A stretch of DNA of 64,000 nt, taken from Chloroflexus islandicus (GTDB lineage Bacteria; Chloroflexota; Chloroflexia; Chloroflexales; Chloroflexaceae). This document shows, piece by piece, positions 18,765-26,779 of this stretch (positions within the stretch are counted from its first letter, which is position 1; each line of letters starts with the position of its first letter). The notes beneath the pieces were generated by a model, which was not told where the DNA came from, made no database searches, and saw nothing but the letters and a program-made list of their open reading frames with translations. The stretch lies in the NCBI RefSeq assembly GCF_001650695.1, contig NZ_LWQS01000082.1, forward strand, positions 113,876 to 177,875, written 5' to 3'. The position numbers and the translations under genes were made by a program.

Positions 18765-19682
18765 ATGGGGGGGATCATACGCTATAGCCTGACGTTCACC
18801 CTTGAGATGGCCGGCGTCGGGTTGCGCTATTGGGCTATTGTTTGGGCGAGTTCGCCGTTCTTAAGCGATGGCGCTGTTCACACCTTGGCGATCATCGGCG
18901 CGGTGGGGCCGCCGTGCTATTCGTTGCTGGCGTGGGTTGGCCCGCCGGGGGGCAACCGGGTGATGCGCTGGAAAGTGCGCGGGCGCCTGCCGACTAGCAC
19001 CGAGCAAGCGATCCTTGACGAGGCATTCCGCACGCTTACCAACCGCGGCATCACCCAGCCTCGCTTCATCTACACGGTCGATCAACCTGACCTCAATGCC
19101 AGTGTCATTGGCCACACCCTCTATTTGCACCGCGATTTGTACGCTAGCCCGCATCTTATCGCCGTGATTGCCCACGAAATGGGCCACTACCATAGCAGTG
19201 ACGGGCGCCTCGCGCTGGCGCTGCACCGGCTGACGATTCCCGGCGGTTGGCTGGTTGTGTCGTTCACCATGCGACTCATTGGCTTGATCGGGCGCTTGCT
19301 CAACCCCATCGTGCGCCTGCTGAGCGCGCTTAGCTATATCGTGTTGCGGATCGAAATCGCCGTTCCTGCCCGGCTCAACCAGTTTATCCAGCGCATTATA
19401 GTGTGGATGGTTATCGCGCTCGTTGGCGGGATCGGCATTGTAGCGACCGTACCGTTATGGCGCTCGTACATTCGCCAGCGCGAATTGGCCGCCGATCGGT
19501 ACGCTGCGCAGCACGGGTTCGCCTGCGCCTTAACCCTCTTTCTGCGCCAAGCCCAGCTCGACGAGATGAATCTGCCGTGGAACCAAGCGTCGTTCCATCC
19601 GCCGGTAGAAGAGCGGTTAGCCGCCTTGCAGCCGTATCTGCCGCACCCTTCAGATGATGGCGTTGAGTATGCCATCTCGTAG
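18765..19682 (+). CDS. M48-family membrane zinc metalloprotease
   Basis: About 305 residues from the ATG at 18,765, with AGGG 9 nt upstream; a GTG at 18,741 is the alternative. Two hydrophobic segments lie near the N-terminus. The zinc-binding motif HEMGH (about residues 137-141, AVIAHEMGHYHSSDGR) is followed by two more hydrophobic segments and the third-ligand motif RELAADRYAAQHG. This order matches M48 (HtpX/Ste24-like) proteases, whose active site faces the cytosol and which act in membrane protein quality control. Its stop overlaps the end of the converging nuclease gene by 33 bp. It follows the propeller lipoprotein by 37 bp and may share its transcript. Confidence 0.85.
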   Translation: MGGIIRYSLTFTLEMAGVGLRYWAIVWASSPFLSDGAVHTLAIIGAVGPPCYSLLAWVGPPGGNRVMRWKVRGRLPTSTEQAILDEAFRTLTNRGITQPRFIYTVDQPDLNASVIGHTLYLHRDLYASPHLIAVIAHEMGHYHSSDGRLALALHRLTIPGGWLVVSFTMRLIGLIGRLLNPIVRLLSALSYIVLRIEIAVPARLNQFIQRIIVWMVIALVGGIGIVATVPLWRSYIRQRELAADRYAAQHGFACALTLFLRQAQLDEMNLPWNQASFHPPVEERLAALQPYLPHPSDDGVEYAIS

Positions 19683-21128
19683 CCAAGCAGTTAATCCATC
19701 CACCTGCTCGCCCGGTAACAACGGCAACGCCGTTAAACCGCTCGCATACGACACCGGCGTACCGGCGCCGGGGAACAACAACGCCAGCGCAGTAACCGCG
19801 CGGCTGCCGTCATGACGGCCTATTCCGGCCAGATAACTGTACCCCTCATCAATGGCGCTGGCCGGCAGCGCACCTTCCTCGCTGCGGTATTTGGCGTCGA
19901 GCACAATCAACCCCGGCGCGCGCCGCGGATGGGTGATCTCAATCGACACATCCGGCACGCGCACCCGATCGTCAAGCGAGCGGAACGGTTGGCTATCCGG
20001 CGTGTAGCGCGGCTGATAGCGTAATGCCACCGTCGCACCCGCAGCATGCGCCAGCACGAGCAAGGGTTGCTGCGCCGTCAATTGCGCTGTCTGCCCGGAA
20101 AGTAGAGCCTGCTCACGTACCTGCCAATCGTCGAGCGATAACAGCGCGAACGCAACCCGCGCCGCGCACCACGCCTCGTAGAGGCGGGCCACCTCGCGCA
20201 CCGGTATCGCGAGCAGCGCCGGTTCCCACCCCACCCCCAACCGGCGCTGCACGAGCCGCCGGTAGGCCGCGACAATCCGCTCATCGCGGCTGCGTGGCCG
20301 CCACACCGAGACCCCAATCGGCGGCTGAATAGTTACGTCAAGTTGCGCACGCATTGCGCGCAGCCTCCCGATCACCATTCCCAACCGCGTCCGCGCCTCG
20401 GCAGGCAACGGCGTCACCAGCAGCGCTTGCCCGCTCGTGATCAGCCGGTCGAGCAACTGCGCAGCCACGTGCCGGCTACGCTCACGCGGATCAGGCCGGC
20501 TCGCCTGTACCCACACCCGATCGGGCCAACCAGCGGGTGGCAGCGGCGCCGCATCGGACGCAAGCCGCCAGCGGGATGGATCAGGCCGTTCACGGAGCGC
20601 ACCCAATTCACGCGGCCCTTCCCATTGCCGCCGGCGCTGGGGAGGTTTGTGCGCCAATCGTTCTACGGCGGCGATCAGGCGCTGGGTCAGCGGGCCGGTC
20701 AAGAGCGCCAGCAGCGCCGCCCGATCAGGCTGGCCGGCATCACCGCTGCCGGCAGGGTGGCGGCCACCGCTCAGGGCATGGGCCAGCGCCGGCGCCAATT
20801 CGGCCAGATCAGCCAGCAAAGCGGCGTAGCGGCGCGCATCGAGCAGCGAAGGCGCAACTTGCACGATGCCGTGCCATTCTGTCACCTGCGTCGCTGCGGT
20901 GATGGTCAAACAAATCGGATACGTTCCTGCCGCTGCCGGGGCTTGCCAGCGCCAGCGCCACAGCGCGTCGCCGGGCCGCAGAAACGGTTCGAGCGGTTCG
21001 TCGCCAATCATCAACTGCGCCGTCGCTCCTGCCGGCACCGCACACGACCACTCGACGACGCTCCGCTCGATCACCGTTGGCGTGACCGCGGGTGCGCCGT
21101 CGAGCAACAAGACTGGCCCGGCTACCAC
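19650..21128 (-). CDS. PD-(D/E)XK nuclease-like protein (DUF2357/DUF524-like)
   Basis: About 492 residues. The start is set at a GTG (21,126-21,128) with GGAGG 5 nt upstream, inside the last codons of the corA-like gene; a GTG at 21,131 is equally possible. The N-terminal part (about 1-100) looks like an Ig-type beta domain, the middle is helical, and the C-terminal part has RVPDVSIEI followed by GLIVLDAKYRSEEG, the PD..(D)xK signature of restriction-like nucleases. The layout resembles DUF2357/DUF524 proteins, often partners of McrB-like GTPases, but no such partner is seen here. It is translationally coupled to the CorA-like transporter. The function is unproven. Confidence 0.7.
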   Translation of the reverse strand: MVAGPVLLLDGAPAVTPTVIERSVVEWSCAVPAGATAQLMIGDEPLEPFLRPGDALWRWRWQAPAAAGTYPICLTITAATQVTEWHGIVQVAPSLLDARRYAALLADLAELAPALAHALSGGRHPAGSGDAGQPDRAALLALLTGPLTQRLIAAVERLAHKPPQRRRQWEGPRELGALRERPDPSRWRLASDAAPLPPAGWPDRVWVQASRPDPRERSRHVAAQLLDRLITSGQALLVTPLPAEARTRLGMVIGRLRAMRAQLDVTIQPPIGVSVWRPRSRDERIVAAYRRLVQRRLGVGWEPALLAIPVREVARLYEAWCAARVAFALLSLDDWQVREQALLSGQTAQLTAQQPLLVLAHAAGATVALRYQPRYTPDSQPFRSLDDRVRVPDVSIEITHPRRAPGLIVLDAKYRSEEGALPASAIDEGYSYLAGIGRHDGSRAVTALALLFPGAGTPVSYASGLTALPLLPGEQVDGLTAWLRDGILNAII

Positions 21129-22087
21129 CACTTCCTCCGCTTGAAATAGATCGCCAGACTGAGCGCAATTGTCGCCATCAACCCCAACGCAAAGGGATAG
21201 CCCCACGGCTGCTCAAGTTCAGGCATAAGTACGAAATTCATGCCGTAGATTCCCGCCACCAACGAGCAGGCCATCAGAATAATTGACCAGAGAGTCAACA
21301 CCTTCACCAACTGGTTGAGCTGATTGCCTTGGAGTGACAGATAGCTATCGAGCGCGCTCGACAGCAAATCGCGGTAGAGGTCAATCGATTCGGTCACCCG
21401 CACCAGATGATCGTAGACATCGCGCACGTAGGCCAATTCGCGCGGTTGGAAGATGCGCACTTCTTGGCGCAGCAAGACATTGAGCACATCGCGTTCGGGG
21501 GCGACAATCCGGCGGAAGAAGAGCAAATCTTTCTTGAGCGTGAAAATCTCGCTGGCGACCTCTTGGCGGCCCCGCTGAAAGATCGCCGCTTCCACCTCGT
21601 CGATCTGCTCGCCGATCTGGTCAAGCACGACAAAGTAGTCATCAACAATGGCATCGATCAGCGCATAGAGCACGCTACTCACCTGATAGCCGGGCACATG
21701 GCTATTCGTCTGCCAGCGGGCCAGCGTCTGCTGGACGTGGCGCACCGAGCCGGGCCGGATGCTGACCAGATAGTTGGCGCCGACGAACAGCGTGATCGGC
21801 AAAAAGCGCAATTCACGCGCGTCAGCATCGTATTCTACGCTGTAGAAAATGATCAGGTAATAACCGGGATAGGTCTCGATCTTGGGCCGTTCGTGCTCTT
21901 GCAAGGCATCTTCAATCGCGAGCGGATGAAAGCCGAACTCCTCGCGTAACAAGGCAATGTCAGCCGGAGATGGCCGCTCAAGATCGAGCCAGATCAAGGT
22001 GCGCGGCTGCAAGAGCAAGTCGCTGATCTGATCGAGATCGGCGACGGGTTGCACACTCTGGCGGTGAAAGACATTGAGCGAAACCAT
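21122..22087 (-). CDS. corA: CorA-like Mg2+/Co2+ transporter
   Basis: About 321 residues from the ATG at 22,085-22,087. A large soluble N-terminal domain is followed by two C-terminal membrane helices. The signature GMN occurs in GIYGMNFVL after the first helix, with acidic residues (PELEQPWGYP) in the outer loop and a basic tail KRRKWW. This matches CorA channels for divalent cations. It starts 4 nt after the stop of the GNAT gene and overlaps the downstream nuclease start. An earlier TTG start would overlap the GNAT gene. Metal transport is the standard role; a link to the nuclease is speculative. Confidence 0.9.
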   Translation of the reverse strand: MVSLNVFHRQSVQPVADLDQISDLLLQPRTLIWLDLERPSPADIALLREEFGFHPLAIEDALQEHERPKIETYPGYYLIIFYSVEYDADARELRFLPITLFVGANYLVSIRPGSVRHVQQTLARWQTNSHVPGYQVSSVLYALIDAIVDDYFVVLDQIGEQIDEVEAAIFQRGRQEVASEIFTLKKDLLFFRRIVAPERDVLNVLLRQEVRIFQPRELAYVRDVYDHLVRVTESIDLYRDLLSSALDSYLSLQGNQLNQLVKVLTLWSIILMACSLVAGIYGMNFVLMPELEQPWGYPFALGLMATIALSLAIYFKRRKWW

Positions 22088-22091
22088 ACCG

Positions 22092-22697
22092 CTATGCTTC
22101 CCACACAATCAACGCCGCGTGGGGCGCCAGTGCGTCGCGGATATGATCGTAGAGAATGCCCTGCACGGTAAAGCCGCTGCGCAATTGCGGCGTCAGGGTC
22201 GGGTCGCTCAACCGGCCCGCCACCACAGCGGCCACATACTCTTCAACCGGCATCTGGTCACGATACGCCACATAACCGGGCAACATCCCGCCGGCAACCA
22301 TGCCCCGCATCCCCAGCCGGCGGATCAACGCCTTGCGCGCATCGTAGAGCATCCGGCTGATGCCGCGCCCGCGGTAATCGGGGTGAACGCTCATATCAGC
22401 GCCGTACAACCACTCGCCATTAGGATCGTGATGGCCGAAATTGCCGTGATCGACAATCTCTTCAAAGGTGTGCTGGCAAAATACCTTTTCGCCGCTGATG
22501 CGGAAGGTGCTGCTCTGGCCAACCACCCGATCGCCATCGAGCGCCACATGCTGGCCTTCAGGAAAGAGCCGCAAATGAGCGGCAAAATTCTCGGCGCTAA
22601 AGTGATCTTCCGGGTCGAGGGTCGGAAAACAGATTCGCTGGTGAATCACCAACTGCGGGATGTGTTCGGGTTGGGTTTGGACAACGGTAATAGGCAT
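22092..22697 (-). CDS. GNAT-family N-acetyltransferase
   Basis: 201 residues. The acetyl-CoA binding loop appears as VHPDYRGRGISRML, preceded by a beta strand (WLYGADMSV). An N-terminal segment with IPQLVIHQRICFP is typical of larger GNAT proteins found beside amino-acid metabolism genes. The substrate cannot be read from the sequence. It lies 65 bp downstream of the class III aminotransferase and just upstream of the corA-like gene, so it is probably part of one transcript with both. Confidence 0.85.
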   Translation of the reverse strand: MPITVVQTQPEHIPQLVIHQRICFPTLDPEDHFSAENFAAHLRLFPEGQHVALDGDRVVGQSSTFRISGEKVFCQHTFEEIVDHGNFGHHDPNGEWLYGADMSVHPDYRGRGISRMLYDARKALIRRLGMRGMVAGGMLPGYVAYRDQMPVEEYVAAVVAGRLSDPTLTPQLRSGFTVQGILYDHIRDALAPHAALIVWEA

Positions 22698-22762
22698 AGC
22701 AATCCTTGTGCAGAAACATGAGTATGTGAGAGCGCATAACGATGCGCTCTCACGTGTACGCG

Positions 22763-24106
22763 CTACCCGCGCATCGCGCCGATCAACACCTCAAGCCCTT
22801 CATCAAGCTGGTCATCGGTAATCACCAGCGGCACCAGCAAGCGGATGCAGTTCACATACAGACCGGCCCGCATCGCCAGCACCCCGCGTTCGAGTGCGCG
22901 GCCCAGAATCGCCAGCACCTCTTCGGCGGCAGCCGGCGTGCGCTTGCGCCGATCCTTCACCAGCTCGATCCCGATCATCGCTCCCATACCGCGCACATCA
23001 CCCACCAGCGGATCGAGCGTATCATCGGCCAGCAACGGCTCAAAGCGGGCGCGGATCTGCTGGCCAATCGCCTTGGCCCGATCCAGCAGCCGTTCGCGCT
23101 CGATGATATCAATCGTCGCCAACGCCGCCACACAGGCCAGCGGATTGCCGCCATACGTACCGCCCACGCCACCATAATGGGCCTTATCCATCACCCGCGC
23201 CCGCCCGATGGTCGCCGCCAGCGGCATCCCGGCAGCAATACTCTTAGCGGCGACGATGATATCCGGCTCAACGCCAAACTGCTCGATCGCAAACAGGGTA
23301 CCGGTGCGGCCAAAGCCACTCTGCACCTCATCGACGATCAGCAACGAACCGTTGCGGTCACAGAATTGGCGCAGACGGCGCATAAACTCGACCGGCACCG
23401 GGATAAAGCCGCCCTCACCCTGCACCGGCTCGATCAAGACCGCCGCCACCGTTTCGGGGTCAACCCCCGCAATCTGCATGCGCTCGAACGCCGCCCAACA
23501 CTGCTCGACCGCCTCTTCCTCGCTCACGCCCATACGGTAGGCATACGGGAAGGGAGCGCGGTAGATTTCAGGAGCAAAGGGGCCAAACTTCTTCTTAAAA
23601 TAGGTGCGCGAGGTCAGCGAGAGGGTCAACAGCGTGCGCCCGTGATAGGCGCCATCGAAGACAATAATCGCCGGACGGCCAGTCGCGGCGCGGGCAAACT
23701 TAATCGCATTCTCAACCCCTTCCGCACCCGAATTGGCCAGCAACGTCTTGCACGGCTCGCTGATCGGGGCCAGCGCATTGAGCCGCTCGCACAAAGCGAC
23801 ATACGGCTCGTAGGTGCCAACCAGCGCCGACAGGTGGATCAACTGCTCGGCCTGCGACTGAATGGCACTCACTACCTCCGGCGGGCAATGGCCGACCGCC
23901 AAGGTGCCAATCCCGCTGACAAAATCGATCAGCGTATTGCCGTCAACATCCGTCACCAACGCGCCGTGACCAGCAGCAATCGCAATCGGCGTCGCCCGGC
24001 CCAGACCGGCTACTACGGCAGCATCGCGCCGGGCCAGCAACTCACGCGAACGCGGGCCGGGAATCTCGGTGACAAGACGAATATGGCGCACGGCAGGCGC
24101 AGTCAT
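22763..24106 (-). CDS. gabT: Class III aminotransferase, 4-aminobutyrate type
   Basis: 447-residue PLP enzyme. The Schiff-base lysine is K288 (IIVAAKSIAAGMPL), the aspartate binding the PLP ring nitrogen is D259 (LLIVDEVQSGFGRTG), and the phosphate-binding region includes NSGAEGVENAIKFAR. These, together with the substrate region EPVQGEGGF, match 4-aminobutyrate:2-oxoglutarate aminotransferases. The related ornithine and acetylornithine enzymes are alternatives. The start has AAAGGAG at 7 nt. TATAAT at 24,155-24,160 is a likely -10 box, although the region 17 nt upstream is the terminator stem of the preceding gene and no -35 is clear. Confidence 0.87.
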   Translation of the reverse strand: MTAPAVRHIRLVTEIPGPRSRELLARRDAAVVAGLGRATPIAIAAGHGALVTDVDGNTLIDFVSGIGTLAVGHCPPEVVSAIQSQAEQLIHLSALVGTYEPYVALCERLNALAPISEPCKTLLANSGAEGVENAIKFARAATGRPAIIVFDGAYHGRTLLTLSLTSRTYFKKKFGPFAPEIYRAPFPYAYRMGVSEEEAVEQCWAAFERMQIAGVDPETVAAVLIEPVQGEGGFIPVPVEFMRRLRQFCDRNGSLLIVDEVQSGFGRTGTLFAIEQFGVEPDIIVAAKSIAAGMPLAATIGRARVMDKAHYGGVGGTYGGNPLACVAALATIDIIERERLLDRAKAIGQQIRARFEPLLADDTLDPLVGDVRGMGAMIGIELVKDRRKRTPAAAEEVLAILGRALERGVLAMRAGLYVNCIRLLVPLVITDDQLDEGLEVLIGAMRG

Positions 24107-24162
24107 AGAACACTCCTTTGTGCATTTGCATCAGCAAGCGCTTCGATGCCCACCATTATAAC

Positions 24163-24186
24163 AAAAAGCGCGGCTTGCGCCGCGCT
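24163..24186 (-). terminator. Intrinsic terminator after the IMPase-family gene
   Basis: On the minus strand an 8-bp stem AGCGCGGC / GCCGCGCT with a 4-nt loop (24,167-24,186) is followed at once by TTTTT. It lies 37 nt beyond the stop of the inositol-monophosphatase-family gene and directly before the likely gabT -10 box, so it separates the two units. Confidence 0.8.
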
Positions 24187-24222
24187 ACCAACTCACCCAC
24201 TCCTCACACCCCATCTGCTGGC

Positions 24223-24996
24223 TCACGGCGTCATCCGCCGCACCCACGCACAGACCTGCGCCACCTGCTGCGGATGGCCAATCACCACTGGCGTCGGCAA
24301 CCGCACCGTGTGCAGCAAGGTCTGCCAATCGGGCAATTCGCCCTCTAACGGGCACACCACTCCACCAGCAGCTTGCACAATCACCCAGCCGGCGGCCACA
24401 TCCCACACCTTCGCACGCCCAATAATCGCCGCCTGCGCCTGCCCGCGGGCCACATAACAACAATCAGCCGCCACCGATCCCAACACCCGCACTTTACCGG
24501 GATAATGGATGGTATAGGCGCGATGGAAGGTCGAAGGGATCGCAATCCAGTCATTGGGACTCGGCGGCTGCGGCGGCGCCACGTGGATCGGGGTCTCATT
24601 CCAAAACGCACTCCCGCCGGCCAGCGCCCAATAACAATCGCCCAACACCGGCAAATAGATCACACCAGCCACCGGCTGCCCGCTCCGGATTACCCCAATC
24701 GACACGGCCCACATCGGCAGGCCCGAAACGAACGAACTCGTGCCATCAATCGGATCAATCACCCACACATACTCGCGGTCGAGACCCACCGGCTCACGCT
24801 CTTCACCCATCACGCCGTGATCAGGATAACGGGCATGAATCTGCTCGCGCAACCAATCTTCAATCGCGCGATCAGCCGCCGTCACCAGACTCTTATCGAG
24901 CTTACGCTCCGGCGACACCTGATTAAAATACGAGCGCAAGAGCAGCTCGCCGGCGCGCTGCGCCCATGCGCGCGCAAGCGCAATATCAATCTCCAC
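24223..24996 (-). CDS. Inositol monophosphatase-family phosphatase
   Basis: 257 residues. The metal-binding motifs are E66 (GEEREP), D81-P-I-D84-G-T (WVIDPIDGTSSF) and a C-terminal aspartate in KVWDVAAGW. These define the Mg2+-dependent IMPase/SuhB/CysQ superfamily, which removes phosphate from small molecules such as inositol phosphates, histidinol phosphate or 3'-phosphoadenosine phosphates. I cannot tell which substrate applies. The start at 24,996 gives the expected length. An intrinsic terminator follows the gene. Confidence 0.9.
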   Translation of the reverse strand: MEIDIALARAWAQRAGELLLRSYFNQVSPERKLDKSLVTAADRAIEDWLREQIHARYPDHGVMGEEREPVGLDREYVWVIDPIDGTSSFVSGLPMWAVSIGVIRSGQPVAGVIYLPVLGDCYWALAGGSAFWNETPIHVAPPQPPSPNDWIAIPSTFHRAYTIHYPGKVRVLGSVAADCCYVARGQAQAAIIGRAKVWDVAAGWVIVQAAGGVVCPLEGELPDWQTLLHTVRLPTPVVIGHPQQVAQVCAWVRRMTP

Positions 24997-25119
24997 ACGA
25001 GCCTCCGCCGGTACGGCGCCGCAATCTCCGCCTGCTGCGGTGCGTTATCTCATTGTACTACCAATATGGCACATTTGAAACTATCCGGCACGCAACAAGC
25101 CCAACCAAATGAGAGCGCA

Positions 25120-26319
25120 TCATTGATCCGAAGCGGCAAGGCGCATCGCGAGCAGATAACACCCAAACAACACCGCGTACACCACCAACAGACCGAGCGG
25201 GATCAGCTCCAGCGACAGCCGGTCAGCCAACACCCCAATCCCAGCCGGGATGAGCGCCATCCCAACCCCGGTTGCCGCCATCTGCATACCGATCGTATGC
25301 GCCGCAAACTGATCACCGACGCGCGCTGCCGTACCCGACATCAAGGCCGGAAAGATCGGCGCGATCGCCAACCCAATCAACCCAATCGCCAGCACATTCA
25401 CGATTGGCGCTAGATTCCACAGTAACAGAGCACTCCCACCCAACGCACCAATCAAGCCGCCGCGCACAAGCCGGTCAGGACCAGTGCGCACCGCCACCAC
25501 TCCGGCAGCAACCCGGCCAATCGTAAACATCAACCAATAACTGCCGGTCACAACACCGGCCAACGCCGGTTCGACCCCTCGCGCCTCGGTCAACAGCGTA
25601 TAGGCCCACACCCCCAACGCCGTTTCAGCGCCGACATAGAGCACAAAGAGCGCAACGCTCACCCACACCGCCGGTTGGCGCAACGCCAGCCCTAACGGCG
25701 TCTGATAATCGGTCAACCGCTTCTTCCCACCCGGCACAGGCGCCGGCTGCTCCCACAACGACAGCGTGAGGAAAAATCCCACCGCCAATACCAACTGAAA
25801 GACGCCGACCGTCCAATACCCTACCCGCCACGACTGCCAGAGCGCCAAACCCGCCGTCATCAGCAACGGCCCTGACGTAATGCCAACTCCCCAACTCGCG
25901 TGCAACCACTGCATCAAGCGCGCGCCAAAATGGGCCGCGACATAGGTATTCAAGCCAGCATCAATCGCACCGGCGCCAAGGCCGGCCACCACCCCCAGCG
26001 CCACCACCATCCACCACAGCGGCACGAGGGTATACCCCAGCAACGCCACCCCGGTCAGCAAACAACTCAACGCCAACATCCGCCCCACCCCAAACCGCGC
26101 CAGCAGCGTCCCGGTGAAAAAACTCGACGTGGTATAGCCGGCCACCCCTGCCGCCAACAAACCACCGAGCGCATCAAGCGGCAAAGCGAAATCGGCCCGC
26201 AGCGACGGCCACCCCACGCCAAGCAACCCATCCGGCATCCCCAAGCCAACAAACGCAATAAACGCCAGCGCAACCAGCGCCAAACGCGGATGGCGCGCCG
26301 AACTCAGCCAAGCCACCAT
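25120..26319 (-). CDS. MFS transporter, 12 membrane helices
   Basis: About 399 residues from the ATG at 26,317-26,319; an upstream in-frame GTG would add 12 residues. Some 12 hydrophobic segments in two halves of six are visible. The motif-A-like loop between helices 2 and 3 reads GTLLARFGVGRML. The first helix includes FVGLGMPDGLLGVGWPSLR, typical of FucP/YfkF-like MFS carriers of sugars or drugs. The substrate is unknown. It is the last gene before the CRISPR array and points away from it. Confidence 0.87.
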   Translation of the reverse strand: MVAWLSSARHPRLALVALAFIAFVGLGMPDGLLGVGWPSLRADFALPLDALGGLLAAGVAGYTTSSFFTGTLLARFGVGRMLALSCLLTGVALLGYTLVPLWWMVVALGVVAGLGAGAIDAGLNTYVAAHFGARLMQWLHASWGVGITSGPLLMTAGLALWQSWRVGYWTVGVFQLVLAVGFFLTLSLWEQPAPVPGGKKRLTDYQTPLGLALRQPAVWVSVALFVLYVGAETALGVWAYTLLTEARGVEPALAGVVTGSYWLMFTIGRVAAGVVAVRTGPDRLVRGGLIGALGGSALLLWNLAPIVNVLAIGLIGLAIAPIFPALMSGTAARVGDQFAAHTIGMQMAATGVGMALIPAGIGVLADRLSLELIPLGLLVVYAVLFGCYLLAMRLAASDQ

Positions 26320-26572
26320 ACTAACAACGCCTTTCGCCAAAAAAATCGGTGGCACGGGCAGCTTACCAACCGGCCCGTACCACCGGCATCATAACAAAAA
26401 GCGACCAAGAACACATCGGCGCAACGGCTGAAGCATCCGGCAAACACCGTTCACTGCGCACTACGCCAACAGTGAAACCCGAAGCCTATGGGTTAACCGC
26501 ACACCTAAACCCCAACCCAACAATTTCATGCAGCCATAGGACGACGTCCGATGGCGCGCATCGCTTGCCTTC

Positions 26573-26779
26573 TGTCATTGCGCGGGGGCAGCCCCCGAAG
26601 CAATCTCCCCCTTCAGCGCCAGATATACCTATGCGGATGGACGTACCTCCCGTGTCATTGCGCGGGGGCGCAGCCCCCGCAGCAATCTCCCCCTTTTGCG
26701 CCAGACCTACCTGTGCGGATGGACGTACCTCCCGTGTCATTGCGCGGGGGCGCAGCCCCCGCAGCAATCTCCCCCTTCA
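26573..26779. repeat. Three tandem palindromic units beside the CRISPR trailer end
   Basis: Units begin at 26,573, 26,653 and 26,735 (period 80-82 bp). Each starts TGTCATTGCGCGGGGG, contains the hairpin GCGGGGGCGCAGCCCCCGC, then AGCAATCTCCCCCTT. It is the family seen at 7,602-7,637. It fills the 476-bp gap between the MFS gene and the array, in which I see no gene. The last copy ends about 16 nt before the first, degenerate CRISPR repeat. Confidence 0.85.

Noticed and set aside
22742..24457. Plus-strand frame of 571 codons opposite gabT
   Set aside because: Antisense to a clear class III aminotransferase, and its sequence is low-complexity with many Arg, Gln and His residues.
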